Shown here: one piece after another, positions 1 through 11,442 of the stretch
Layout: each line of letters begins with the position of its first letter
How positions within the stretch are numbered: position 1 is the stretch's first letter
From: Thinopyrum elongatum
Lineage: Eukaryota; Streptophyta; Magnoliopsida; Poales; Poaceae
DNA length: 64,000 nucleotides
Direction: 5' to 3'
NCBI GenBank assembly: GCA_011799875.1
Contig: CM022300.1
Span: 107,769,201-107,833,200 of the forward strand
The notes under the pieces: model-generated
The model's database searches: none
Seen by the model: the letters and a program-made list of their open reading frames with translations, nothing else
Told to the model about the DNA's origin: nothing
Translations under genes and position numbers: made by a program

Positions 1-155
1 AAGGCGAATGAAACGGCAAAAAAAAAGTGAAGTGGGGGAGATGAAAATGAGAGGAAAATGGCAAATAATGTAAATTGCAAGGAGATGAGATTTGTGATTA
101 GGGACCTGATAGATGTTGATGATGTCTCCCCGGCAACGGCGCCAGAAATTCCTTT
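1..155 (-). mobile_element. Leader of Athila-like element S1 (partial)
   Basis: This is the start of the untranslated leader of an LTR retrotransposon read on the minus strand. It lies just inside the LTR at 156-1760 and runs off the left edge of the window, so the coding part is not seen. It is A/G-rich on the plus strand and holds no open frame. The primer site at 127-144 fixes its orientation. Confidence 0.75.
127..144 (-). promoter_or_regulatory. Primer binding site of S1, tRNA-Asp type
   Basis: On the minus strand this reads TGGCGCCGTTGCCGGGGA, which matches the 3' end of plant tRNA-Asp as used by many Athila-like Gypsy elements. It lies 11 bases inside the LTR end. The same core with one change recurs in E1 at 19680-19697. 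Confidence 0.85.
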
Positions 156-1760
156 TGATGTCGCTTGAAACTGCGTCGGTATTTCCCCAAAGAGGATGGG
201 ATGATGTAGTACAGCTATGGTAGGTATTTCCCTCAGTTATGAAACCAAGGTATCAATCCAGTAGGAGAACCAAGCAACACTATATAAACGGTACCTGCAC
301 ACAAAGAATAAATACCTGCAACCTAACGCGTAAGAGGGGTTGTCAATCCCACATGGGTAACGGCGCCAGAAATTGTCAAGTTAACGGGATAAAATTTGTG
401 ATAGATTGGATAAAAAGCTCTCGATAAAACACGAAATAAAATAAGTAATAAAAAAGTGCAGCAAGGTATTTTTGGGTTTTTGGAACAATAGATCTGAAAA
501 TAAATGCGAATAAAAATATATCTCAAAGCAAATATGATAAAGAATAAACCCGGGGGCCGTAGATTTCACTAGTGGCTTCTCTCAAGAAAATAGCACACGA
601 CGGGTAAACAAATTACCGTTGGGTAATTGATAGAAGATCGAATAATTATGACGATATCCAAGGCAATGATCAATATATAGGCATCACGTCCAAGATTAGT
701 AGACCGACTCCTGCTTGCATCTACTACTATTACTCCACACATCGACCGCTATCCAGCATGCATCTAGTGTATTAAGTTCATGGGAAAATGGAGTAATGCA
801 ATAAGAATGATGACATGATGTAGACGAGATCTATTCATGTAGGAATAGCCCCCATCTTGTTATCCTTAATAGCAATGATACATGTGTGTCTTGCTGCCCC
901 TTCTGTCACTGGGAAAGAACACCGCAAGATCAAACCCATCACAAAGCACCTCTTCCCATGGCAAGAAAAATCGATCTAGTTGGCCTGACTAAACCAAAGA
1001 TTCAAAGAAGAAATACGAGGCTATAAATAATCATGCATATAAGAGATCAAAAGAAGACTCAAATAATATTCATGGATATAGATCTGATCATAAACTCAAA
1101 GTTCATCGGATCCCAACAAACACACCGCAAAAAAGAGTTACATCAAATAGATCTCCAAGAGACCATTGTATTGAGAATCAAAAGAGAGAGAGGAAGCCAT
1201 CTAGCTACTGCCTACAAACCCGTAGGTCTATGATGAACTACTCACGCATCATCGGAGAGGCACTAATGAGGATGATGAACCCCTCCGTGATGGTGTCTAG
1301 ATTGGATCTCGTGGTTCTGGAAGTTGCGGCGGCTGGAATTGTGTTTCAGCAACTCCCCTAGGGTTTCTAGAATATTTGGGAATTTATAGGGTGAAGAGGC
1401 AGTGCGGGAGGTCACTGAGGGGGGGAGGGACAACCCCCCTGGGCGCGCCTGGGCCTCCTGGCGCACCCTGGTGGGTTGTGCCCATCTCGGGCCTCCCCTC
1501 TGGTACTTCTTTGGCCCACTGGGTGTCTTCTGGTTCAGAAAAAACCTCCAAAAAGTTTCGCTGCGTTTGGACTCCGTCTGGTACTGATATTCTGCGAAGT
1601 AAAAAACAAGCAAAAACAACAAGTGGCACTGGGCACTATGTTAATAGGTTAGTCCCAAAAAATGATATAAAGTTGCTATAAAATGATTGTAAAACATCCA
1701 AGAATGATAATATAACAGCAAGGAACAAGCAAAAATTATAGATACGTTGGAGACGTATCA
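156..1760 (-). mobile_element. LTR of Athila-like element S1
   Basis: A full LTR of about 1.6 kb read on the minus strand. It begins TGATACGTCTCCAACGTATC at 1760 and ends in CA just before the primer site. A TATA-like AATTTATAGG lies near 1381 and a degenerate GC-rich hairpin at 1441-1468. It aligns with the solo LTR at 31407-33006 of the same length class. A second copy of the primer-site core lies inside it at 359-374, which the solo LTR lacks. From memory the start resembles the abundant Triticeae Sabrina/WHAM kind of Gypsy LTR, but I cannot fix the family name without a database. Confidence 0.85.
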
Positions 1761-2712
1761 CGGCGCGCGCCCGGATGGTCCGTGTAAGCACTTGCCTTGT
1801 ATAAGGAGGTCACCAGGACTGATCTTGGCCGCCCTCGCAACATGCAGGAGTGCAAAGGGCGATGGGCCCAAGACCTCTGCGCTCTTAGGATGTAGACCGA
1901 CATGCTGGCCTCTTTGTTGATCCTAGGTAGGGCTAAGACATGTTGATCTTCCGATGCCGGGCATTACCCAGGAAAGTGTGTTCGGACAGAGTGATCGAGC
2001 ATGTTGGGAAATGTGGTGCACCCCTGCAGGGAAGTTGATCTATTCGAATAGCCGTGTCCACGGTAATAGGACGACTTGGAGATGTATTCTGACCTCTTGC
2101 AACTAAAACCAGATACTTAATAAAACACACCTAGATAAGTGCCAGACACAACCCGGTGATCACTCTCCCATAGGACGATGAGGGAAGGATCGCCGGGTAG
2201 GATTATGCTATACATTGATACTTGTTACTATACCAGCTACTCTCTTCTACTACTTCAAGATGTAGGCTGCCAGAAGTGTAGTCTTTGATAGGACTAGCTT
2301 TTCCCCCTCTTATTCTGGCATTGTGCAGTTTAGTCCACAAATACTACCCCTTTATTGATACCAATGCATATGTAGAGTAGATCTCATGTAAGTCTTGCGA
2401 GTACTTTGGATGAGTACTCACGGTTGGTTTGCTACCTCTTTTCCCCCTATACTTGTTTGCTGAGATCAGATGGCGGAGCCCCGGAGCCAGCTACCACTGC
2501 CGACAACCACTACTACCCCGCTGGTGACAACTACTACGTGGAGGCCACCGACGACCAGGAGTAGTTAGGAGGCTCCTAGGCAGGAGGCCTTGCCTTTTCG
2601 GTCGATGCTACTTTTGTGCTAGCCTTCTTAAGGCAAACTTGTTTAACTTATGTCTGTACTCAGATATTGTTGCTTACGCTGACTTGTTTGTATTCGAGCC
2701 CTCGAGGCCCCT
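1761..2712 (+). mobile_element. Fragment of a Gypsy LTR (Tekay/Retand-like?)
   Basis: No real open frame is present. The stretch has features of the 3' half of long grass Gypsy LTRs: a 'CCCCTGCAGGGAAGTTGATC' box near 2022, phrases about 2480-2570 that look like the GC-rich end of such LTRs, and 'GAGCCCTCGAGGCCCCT' at the right end, where the Copia element was inserted. The left end is cut by S1. I recognise the style, not the exact family. Confidence 0.45.
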
Positions 2713-4345
2713 TGTTGGTGCAATATCTGCCTACCTATGTTTTGGAGATTCTTGACAGAAACAGGTATGGACTGATTTGTTTGCTAGTGCATACAGAGAG
2801 AAAGAGTCCATACAAAACCAAAGAGAATGCTATCTCTAGTGCTAAGTTCGAGGAACTTCATCAGAGCATATCTGCGTTGCAGAGAAGAACGAGCTATATC
2901 TGTTGAAGTCTTGTAGACAAGAAGATTAATGTGAAGGATTTGACCCCTCGAAAGTTTACTGCTAAAGCGAAGCATTTGGTTCGGTGTTTTTCGAAGAAAT
3001 TGACTGTAGCTAGCAGAAGTCAAAGACAAATTGAAGACGTAGTACTCTTTTCGTTGTTCTTCTTTCGTTCATTTGACTCATAGGACCTCTGTACTATTAA
3101 GAGGGGTATAGGTTCTCGAGCTTAGATACGCTGTGATGCTTAGCCCTAAACCTATGAAAGATGCGAGAGAAATCTCTTTGTGCTCCAAATGATTACCTGG
3201 TAGTAGTAGACGTTATTCTTCGTGTTGCAGGAGATATCTTTCGGACTGAGGAGTTAGCATTACTTGCTCCACAAGTAATGTTATCGTTGTGCTCGTGTCG
3301 ATCGGCCATTGGCTGCCCTCGATGTCCAATTTGGTCATTTCCCTTCAAGGAAGGCTGCGGCTATAAATAGCCATCCCGCTCCAACGTTATTCGTTGGTTG
3401 CTCCGCTTGAGATTTCTGAGAAGATTGATTTGAGCAACCCCTCTCCGAGTGATTTGAGTTTAAGATCCACCGAGAGAAAATCAAGAGCCCAAACTTAGAC
3501 AGTGGTTTAGCATCACAGTAGTTCTGAGTTAGAGTTCTTGTACCTATTACTCTTGAGAGCTGCGCACTCTCTAGACGGATAGGTTTCCGCTTGAGTGTTG
3601 AAGAGTTGTTGTCTTCACCGAGCTTGATCTTCAGTAACCAAGAGTGATTGTGGTTCACAAAGGTCGACCGAAGGTTTGGAGATCGCTGACAAGGATCTAC
3701 CACGAGTGAAATCAACTGCAGTCTGATCAGCTTCGAGTTGAAAGAGAATAGGGTGAAGAGAGTTTATCTTCCGTGTTAGGTCACAGCCTATCCAACCAGA
3801 CGTAGCCCTTTGGCAGAAGGGTGAACTGGTCTACCAAATCTCTCTGTCGCCATCGAGCACCACTGGTTCATTCTACTTTACTGCATTTCCTTCAGCAGTT
3901 TACATTCGTGCTCTGTGTTGATAGTTTACCTGATCATTATCATTCATTGTAATCTTACTTTCTTATCTGCCTCCGTGTAATTCACTTGAGTTTATCTTCG
4001 TATCTCATTCCATTGTTTTTTCATCATCCTGTTTAGCCATTCTCATTTCACCTCTGTGTACCCTCTTGCATATCTTTCACCACCCATATCATGTTGTGTC
4101 TCATTCTACTGCATCTGTTTGCATGTTGCATTACTCTCATCGTAGTTAAACCTGTGATTTCCCAAGCTCGTACTGTTATCACATCTTTTATCGAGGAATA
4201 TGCTTCTGAAGATGAAGATTGATTTAGTTCATTTCCACCTTTCTATTATTCCGCTGCTGTGATTGGGATCTGCTTCAAAACATTCGAAAGAATTTTTGAA
4301 TCTCCCATTCACCCCCCTCTGGTCGATATACTCTCGGTCCTAACA
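2713..4345 (+). mobile_element. 5' LTR of Copia element M
   Basis: The LTR opens with TGTTGG and closes with CCTAACA, a short imperfect terminal inverted repeat usual for Copia LTRs. A clean TATA box (CTATAAATAG) lies at 3361-3370, about 1 kb before the LTR end, marking the likely transcription start near 3390. Short open frames inside it look like chance. Confidence 0.8.
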
Positions 4346-4347
4346 AT

Positions 4348-4359
4348 TGGTATCAGAGC
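4348..4359 (+). promoter_or_regulatory. Primer binding site of element M (initiator tRNA-Met)
   Basis: TGGTATCAGAGC, complementary to the 3' end of initiator tRNA-Met and the standard primer site of plant Copia elements. It starts two bases after the LTR end, which confirms the LTR boundary and orientation. Confidence 0.92.
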
Positions 4360-4412
4360 AGGTTCTCCCTGTCTCTGTTTATTAAAGGTCTAACGTCCTT
4401 GGAGTTTTGAGT

Positions 4413-6920
4413 ATGTCGTGTGCAGGTAGATCCTTGCACTCTGAAAAAATTGCTATCTTCGATGGAAATGACTATCTCTACTGGAAGGAAAGAATGAGAA
4501 TCAGAATGCAAGCTATCAACTATGATCTGTGGTAGATTGTGGAAAGTGGCTTCACTATTCAGCAACCGAATGATCCAAATTCCGATGACAAAGCCAATCT
4601 GCAGTTGGATGCTCAAGCAAAAGATATCATCTGTTGTAGTCTGTCAAAAGACATTTTTCTTCGATTCCAAAAGCTCGACACTGCAAAGCAAATCTGGGAT
4701 GCCATAAAAAATGCTCATGAAGAGTTGATTGCCAGAACGGATCCCCACACTCAAATGCTTCATGCCATGTTTGCTGGTTTCAGAAGTCTGCGTAAGGAAA
4801 GTGCTATGGAACTCACTAATCAGTTGAAAAACATTATCGAAAGACTTCATCAATGTGGAGTAACTGATATCACTGATAGAGATGTGGTCAACAAGCTTCT
4901 GAGTGCTCTTGATGAAACCTTCGATCCCATCGTAGCTGAAATCAAGCAAAGACCAGACTATGAAGAACTTCACTATGTTGAGATCATGACGTTGTTGTCC
5001 ATTCACGAAAAAAAGATGGAACTTGAAAATGCAAATCAAGAATCTTCTTTAGAAGGTGAAGGAGAAATTCTCTTGCACTATGGCAGCTCAGAAGAAGAAG
5101 AAGAAGAAGATATTGAGAACCAACACTCCATCACCAGAGAACTAGAGATGCTAACAGACAGGCTAAGTGATCTCAGAAGACAAAATCTATGCCTCACTAA
5201 TGATGACGAATCTGACTTGACTAAATCATCAAGAAGGTTATCTCCAAAAGAAATGAAGTGCTTTAAGTGCAAACAGTTCAATCATCTCATTGCAGACTGT
5301 CCCTGCTGGGAAGGAAAACCTAGTAACAGATGGAAATATCTTCACTGTAGTGGATTCACTCGAATGGATCGTCACACTAAGCTCCCCAAAGAAGAATGAA
5401 TCTCCATCATCTTCTTCGATGAGACCAGTCACTGACGTAAAATCTAGAGCAACCATCGAATCAAATATGAAGAGAATATCACGGCTGAATAGAGCGTGTG
5501 CTGATATGACCCTGAACTCTGAAGAAGAAGCGACAGACTCTAAATCTGATGATGAAGAATTCTATAAAAGGATTGGAAGAAGCAATGCCTTAATTGCCTA
5601 TGAATCAGAAGAAAATTCACTCAAATCAGACTCCGATGATGATCCCTCAAGTGATGATGAACCAATCACATTTTGTCTCATGACAAAATCATCTAAGGAT
5701 CAGGTATCAGCAAAACACCAAAAATCCATGAGTGAATATTCTCCTGAATACATTGCCTATGCTAAACTTGTTAAGATTGCAAAATCTCAACATGATGAGC
5801 TTGAAATGCTTGAGAAAAATCCCAGGAAAACCGGAGGATTACTGGTCGAAGAGATGGAGCAGAATCAAAAGTTGATGGAAGAGCATCACGCTTTTTCTTC
5901 AACTATTGATGATCTTTCCAACAAGTATGATTCTCTTTCAGTAAACTTCAAGCATTTATCTGATGAATTCCTTAACAGGTATCAAGCACTCGAGTCTCTG
6001 AAAGAATCTCATAACGCGCTTGCCACAGAAAAAGCTTCTCTCTTCGCTGAGCAATCTGATCGACTTCCTGATGATTTTGTGCCTCCTTGCTTAAAATGTC
6101 TAGAACGTAGTAATGCTGATTCTCATGCTGAAACTTCTAGTGCTAATATCGAGAATATTGCAACCCCTATGAATGAGATCTATAACCCTTCTTCCAAGGA
6201 ATTTGCTGTTGTTACTGAAGAAAATTGCAGGCTAAGGACTTGCTTGAGACTGGAATGCTAAGGAGCCTAAAAGGGCATCAAACCCTCTGTGATGTGCTCA
6301 AGAAGTCCATTTTGCACAAAAACCCTCGAAAGGATGGACTGGGTTTCGAAAGAAAACTCAACGTTGATGGAACCTATTAGACTCACGAGCAATATCCTTG
6401 AACGACTTGGATTCGTGCTAAGAGTAACACTCTTGAACCTGAAACTCTCACTGGATATCACTCACCCATTCTTGTTGATACAAAAGAGTCTGATGACTCA
6501 AACTACAAAATCTTCAAACAACAGAATGGCGAAGTTTTTGCTCAATATATTGGAACTAACTGCAGGTCAGGTTCATCCAAGAAGCAAATCTAGGTGAAGA
6601 AGTGCATTATTGATAGTTTATCTATCTCTACTAACCTGACTGTGCAGGGTAACACTCTTAGAGGAAATGATTATCATTCACAAAATGGCGCTGGAAAATT
6701 CTCGAATGAGAATGGATCAAACCTTCGACAGAAGGAGTACATGCGTATCTCTTCAAATCATTATACTCATGTCTCAGGAAATAACTTCAATGCATATTCA
6801 TATGATTACTCTCAAAATGCACAGGTGATTTACAGATCTCGACGAAGGAATGTTCCTGCTCAAACGAAGAAAATGAGATCCTCGTTGCCCACGCAAGTGT
6901 GGGTTGCGAAAAAGAACTAA
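4413..6920 (+). pseudogene. gag: Broken Sirevirus-type gag of element M
   Basis: The gag protein forms the virus-like particle and binds the element RNA. The start ATG lies 54 bases after the primer site. The N-terminal part has the UBN2-like Copia gag fold. A zinc knuckle of form C-x2-C-x4-H-x4-C (CFKCKQFNHLIADC) follows near 5257, then a long acidic serine-rich and coiled-coil region, and a C-terminal end with VWVAKKN. Such an extended C-terminus is characteristic of Sireviruses. The gene is dead: TAG at 4533-4535 (after the DLW motif), a frame change near 5290-5399 next to the knuckle, another near 6250-6290, and more before 6594. No protease frame follows the stop at 6918-6920. Confidence 0.8.
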
Positions 6921-7993
6921 CCCCTTCTTGCAGATAATATCTCAGGAATTTCTCTCGCCTATCCTTTATCCTGAGATCTATATTGTTGGTGTTAATTCAG
7001 TGTGTTTTCTCTTGTCTCTTTGTCTTTCGTCGTGTTTGTGTTTTCTCCGAATGACAACTCTCTCTGAGCTAATTGGTTTTGTGTTTTTTCTCGCTTGGCT
7101 GAGTGTTTTGATTCAGACCCTGTTTTCCCTTCTTTGATGTCCGTCATAAACACGCAACTTGATCTGAAGAAGATTTCAATCTGGAGTCCTTGGTCGCGAA
7201 TGAAATCAACTTCAAACATTTATCTGTTTTGGCGTTTGCCCTTCTTCAAACCCTTCGGCCTTCTGTTCAGTTTCTGAGATTTTCGCAGGAAACGGTTGAC
7301 ACGTGCCCACGATCTCACGATTGTGATCTCGTCCGTTGAATGTGGAACGTCCCATTCTTTTCGGCCGTAGATTTCGGAGGAAGCGGTTCCACTTACGGGC
7401 TATATATATACCCCTCAAGGTGTCTTCTTCCTTTGTTCTCCTTCAGTTCCTCCTCAAACCCTCTCTCGCTCTCCACCTGAGCCCGAGCTCAAAGCAGCGA
7501 GGTCGACGCGCCTCACCGTGCAACTCCGGTGAAGCCCCGCCGTTGTTGGTCACGCCAGTGCGGTACATCCTCATCTCCGCATTGTCGTAGTCGATTCGTG
7601 CTGCCAAGTTAGGGCGCATGGATCTGGAGCTCGCTCTATCTATGTTCTCTGTTCTAGGGATGTTCTTACCAACGTGATTTTCTCTTGTTTATTTCCTTGC
7701 GGTAGATCTTTAGGGCTCCCTAAGTTGTGACTGGTACAGTTGTAGTTCTCCCTTGTACTATCTATCTAAGATCTAGGGTTCATGTGTAGTACTTCAAAAG
7801 ATTAGATGAGTTGTTTCTCTGCCTTATGGTATGTTGCAATTCTATCGATGATACCTTCCAAATATGTATGCCATGGATTCCTTTGCTGCTTCCGAAAAAA
7901 CTCTCTGTTTTAGTAAAAAAATGCTTCTGTGCATGTTTGTGACTCCTTCCTGTTTTTCCTCGCGTTGTTTTGTTTTTTCTCTCAGGATTGGTC
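6921..7993 (+). other. Gene-like leader between gag and ORF2, no pol
   Basis: No pol frame is present where one would be expected. The stretch looks like the front of an ordinary plant gene: a G-box (CACGTG) near 7299, a TATA run (CTATATATATAC) near 7399-7411, a CT-rich leader about 7425-7500, and a pyrimidine run ending in CAG just before the ORF2 start (about 7975-7986), like a splice acceptor. A possible donor is GGTAGATC near 7701. The promoter and splicing reading is inference. Confidence 0.45.
7399..7412 (+). promoter_or_regulatory. TATA box of the internal module of element M
   Basis: A strong TATATATATA run inside the element, not in an LTR, followed by a pyrimidine-rich leader. A G-box lies about 100 bases upstream. 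It could drive ORF2 on its own. Confidence 0.4.
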
Positions 7994-8632
7994 ATGGCAC
8001 AAAGCTCCGAAGAGCAGTCTGGTTCTGAAGAAGAAATCCCTCAGGTGCCTCAAATGGCTGAATGAAAGAGATTCGCTGTTGCAGCAAAACCATCAAAGCC
8101 ACCAAGAGTGTCGAAGAAGAAGTCTGAATCTGAATCCGAAGAAGAGGACAATGATATTCCCTCAGCTCACAGTCAGCCCGAGGATGATCAGATCACCGAT
8201 TCAAAGACCTTATTTTCTTATGGAAATCCCAAGAAGGGTGGTCGTGGTAGAGAAAGGAACACAGCTGCTGAGATGTCTGATCCCGAGACTTATAAAACTC
8301 CACCTGGAGTTGAAACCGCAACTAAAAGAAATAACAGGTTGCAAAGAATTCGCCATCATTGGGCAAAGAAATGGTTCAACTATGAGAATGTCCGATGGAA
8401 ATATCAGATCTTGTTTGCATTCACTCCGCCTTGGAATGACTATATTGCTGAGGGCTGCCTAGGCCCAAATGATGAAAAAGTCAGGCCACCCCAACCTGAC
8501 AATGCTCATGCTGACTCTCTCAAGACAATTGCTAATTTTCCCGAAGAAGTGGAAAAGAGAGCCAAGGCCAAAGCAAGCGCGAGGCCAAGGATGCAAAGAA
8601 AAATCAGGTCGAAGAAAGAAACGTTGACTTGA
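7994..8632 (+). pseudogene. ORF2 of element M, unknown or env-like position
   Basis: A frame of about 212 codons begins with MAQSSEEQSGSEEE right after a splice-acceptor-like sequence. It holds one in-frame TGA at 8063-8065. The N-terminal part is acidic and serine-rich. The middle has an aromatic stretch (WAKKWFNYENVRWKYQILF), and the C-terminal end is basic. I see no signal peptide or membrane segment, so a true envelope role is doubtful although Sireviruses carry an env-like ORF in this place. I do not recognise the family. A captured host gene piece is an alternative. Confidence 0.45.
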
Positions 8633-8684
8633 CCCAGCAAGATGTTCCAAGAAGGCAAGGAAGACAGTTTCCCCTCGAGCTTCT

Positions 8685-9628
8685 TGTTGGTGCAACAAAC
8701 ATTGTCATTTGTCGACTGAGCTCGTGCGCAGGCGTACTGACGATCATACATCCAGCGCCAATGCATGACACAAAATCAAGCCAGAGAAGTCGCTCTTCGT
8801 GAGATCAAGGAGAGCATTAAGAAACACAAGACAGCAGGATATCACCTTGGGAAGGCCTCCCTTGCCGGGCAGGAGAGCCTGGCCAGGTCGAGACCACCCC
8901 GAGGACAAGTCCAGGTTTGCCCCGGCAGGCCTGCCGCGGCCGCCAAGCCCAAGCCCCGCCAAGCTCTTTCAACGAGGAATCCCCACCAAGACGCCACCGC
9001 TCCACCTCATCGCACCCAAGTCACTCATCCATGCGGTGTCAATGTGTTAAGCAACCAGGTGTATCCTCTCGAGCACATGGCAGCATCAAGGAGAAGAGAT
9101 TAGCTTTATTGACACCCGTCCAGGAGGCATGTCAAGCTGATAAGAAGAGGCATATCAGCGGCGTAACAGGCTTGTCGGGATTCGCCCTCGACACGGCACC
9201 TAGCAGTGCATTAAATGCACATTGTCATAACTGCCAGAGTTAGGTATGATGGCACTGTTAGCTATCTAATCACACCCAAATGACTGTTTTGCCACTGTGG
9301 TTGCCCCTTAGCCTATAAAAGGAGGCATGAGGTAACCTAGCAAAGGGTTCGAACACTTTGACCCCCAGCATTTGTAAGCTCATGTTGCTTTCCCCAAGGC
9401 ATCCTTGCCAGGCCAGAGCGCGTCGAGCCTTCTTCCACCTCTAGATTAATCCACCAAAGCAGGAGTAGGGTTTTACTCTACAAAATGGCCTGAACCTGGG
9501 TAAAAGAGAAGGAGTCCATCGCCGTGTTGTCCCCCACTGCTTCTGCTCTTTGTGCAACGTGGCCGTCCCCATGCCGAACCACAAAAGGGCACCCCTGCCC
9601 CATAGGTGATCATGCTTCCACGCCGACA
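8685..9628 (+). mobile_element. 5' LTR of C1
   Basis: An LTR of 944 bases with ends TGTTGGTG and CGCCGACA. A TATA box (CCTATAAAAGGAGG) lies at 9312-9325. Its first half matches, on the other strand, the LTR fragment at 21212-21723. The last bases resemble the end of the B-family LTR, so the C and B families are related. Confidence 0.85.
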
Positions 9629-9631
9629 TCT

Positions 9632-9650
9632 TTGGCAAGCCAAGTAGGGG
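9632..9650 (+). promoter_or_regulatory. Primer binding site of C1
   Basis: TTGGCAAGCCAAGTAGGGG lies three bases after the LTR end. The equivalent site in B is TTGGCGCGCCAGGTAGGGG, so this copy carries a few changes. The matching tRNA was not identified. Confidence 0.7.
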
Positions 9651-9954
9651 GTATCGCTTGTGCGAACCAGAAGCAGTGACCAGCGCGTCAATCGTCATCG
9701 ACCTTCGTCCTCCATGGCTCCCAAGAAGAAGAGCGGAGCTGGAACGCATCCTTCCTCCTCGAAGGCTTCGTTGCTTGTAACTGCGGGCACCACGGGTGCC
9801 GCGGCTATGGCGGACGGAACCGGCGAGGCGGGCAGGGCTACTAACATCCCTGCTGCAGCTGGAGCAGGGGCTACGGGCACGACCCAACCTCCTCAGCATG
9901 CCGCCGATCAAGTTCTTGCCGGTGCGGGTCACGGAGACGCACAGTTTCCTCCCG

Positions 9955-9959
9955 CTCAC
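9955..9959 (+). repeat. Left target-site duplication of solo LTR (CTCAC)
   Basis: CTCAC directly before the LTR start. The same five bases follow the LTR end at 11438-11442, so the LTR is a true insertion. The C2 copy has the same site as GTGAG at 58371-58375. Confidence 0.9.
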
Positions 9960-11437
9960 TGATGACCCACAAGTATAGGGGATCTATCGTAGTCCTTTTG
10001 ATAAGTAAGAGTGTCGAACCCAACGAGGAGCAAAAGGAAATGACAAGCGGTTTTCAGCAAGGTATTTTCTGCAAGCACTGAAATTATCGGTAACAGATAG
10101 TTTTGTGATAAGATAATTCATAACGGGTAACAAGTAACAAGTGTAACAAAGGTGCAGCAAGGTGGGTCAATCCTTTTTGTAGCAAAGGACACATGGGAAT
10201 TGTTGTCAAGTTAGTTTTCATCATGCTCATATGATTCGTGTTCGTTACTTTGATAATTTGATATGTGGGTGGACCGGTGCTTGGGTGTTGTCCTTACTTG
10301 GACAAGCCTCCCACTTATGATTAACCCCTCTCGCAAGCATCCGCAACTACGAAAGAAGAATTAAGATAAATCTAACCATAGCATGAAACATGTGGATCCA
10401 AATCAGCCCCTTACGAAGCAACCCATAAACTAGGGTTTAAGCTTCTGTCACTCTAGCAACCCATCATCTACTTATTACTTCCCAATGCCTTCCCCTAGGC
10501 CCAAATCATGGTGAAGTGTCATGTAGTCGACGTTCACATAACACCACTAGAGGAAAGACAACATACATCTCATCAAAATATCGAACGAATACCAAATTCA
10601 CATGATTACTTATAACAAGACTTCTCCCATGTCCTCAGGAACAAACATAACTACTCACAAAGCATGTTAATGTTCAAGATCAGAGGGGTATTGAATATCA
10701 TTAAGGATCTGAACATATGATCTTCCACCAAATAAACCAACTAGCATCAACTACAAGGAATAATCAACACTACTAGCAACCCACAGGTACCAATCTGAGG
10801 TTTTGAGATAAAGATTGAATACAAGAGATGAAGTAGGGTTTGAGAGGAGATGGTGCTGGTGAAGATGTTGATGGAGATTGACCCCCTCTCGATGAGAGGA
10901 TCGTTGGTGATGACAATTGCTTCGATTTCCCCATCCCAGAGGGAAGTTTCCCCGGTAGAACAGCTCCGCTGGAGCCCTAGATTGCTTCTGCCCAGGTTCC
11001 GCCTCGAGACAGCGGCGCTTTGTCCCGAAAGCTTCCTTATGATTCTTTCCAGGTAAAAACCCTTCATATAGCAGAATATGGACACCAGAGACCTGCTAGG
11101 GGGCCCACAAGCCCTAGGGGCGCGCCCAGGGGGGTAGGGCGCGCCCCCCAGGCTTGTGGCCACCTGGTGGGTCCCCTCTGGTATTTTCTTCGCCCAATAA
11201 TTCTTATATATTCCAAAATAATTCTCCATAAATTTTCACGAATTTTGGAGTTGTGCAGAATAGGTCTCCCATATTTGCTCCTTTCCGGTCCAGAATTCCA
11301 GCTGCCGGCATTCTCCCACTTTGTGTAGACCTTGTAAAATAAGAGAGAAAGGCATAAGTATTGTACCATAATGTGTAATAACAGCCCATAATGCAATAAA
11401 TATCAACATAAAAGCATGATCCAAAATGGACGTATCA
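9960..11437 (-). mobile_element. Solo LTR of the Athila-type E family in C1 gag
   Basis: A complete LTR of 1478 bases, TGATACGTCC on the minus strand to GGGTCATCA, with no internal region and a perfect CTCAC duplication, as left by recombination between two LTRs. The GC-rich hairpin lies at 11117-11147. It shares two particular variants with the E2 LTR at 58376 (GGATCATGC near the start and a shorter T run in GCCTTTCTCTC) against both LTRs of E1. That suggests that it and E2 descend from one insertion. Confidence 0.9.
11117..11147. repeat. GC-rich hairpin in E LTR (11-bp arms)
   Basis: Arms GGGGCGCGCCC and GGGCGCGCCCC enclose a nine-base loop AGGGGGGTA. Related hairpins lie at 1441-1468, 14700-14726, 31701-31728 and 58666-58695. 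Confidence 0.85.
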
Positions 11438-11442
11438 CTCAC
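11438..11442 (+). repeat. Right target-site duplication of solo LTR (CTCAC)
   Basis: Second copy of the duplication, after which C1 gag resumes. Confidence 0.9.

Larger units (their letters stand above)
2713..8684 (+). mobile_element. Sirevirus-like Copia element M, 3' truncated, no pol
   Basis: The element has a 5' LTR, an initiator-Met type primer site, a long broken gag and a second gene-like module. No protease, integrase, RT or RNase H frame is found in it. Its right end is cut by the LTR of C1 at 8685, so no 3' LTR or second target-site copy is visible. The five bases before the LTR (CCCCT) are the presumed target duplication. The gag resembles Sirevirus (Maximus-type) gag. It is either a pol-deleted derivative or a non-autonomous subfamily. 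Confidence 0.75.

Noticed and set aside
127..144. tRNA-like sequence as a possible tRNA gene
   Set aside because: Only the last 18 bases of tRNA-Asp are matched, and the place next to an LTR identifies a primer binding site.
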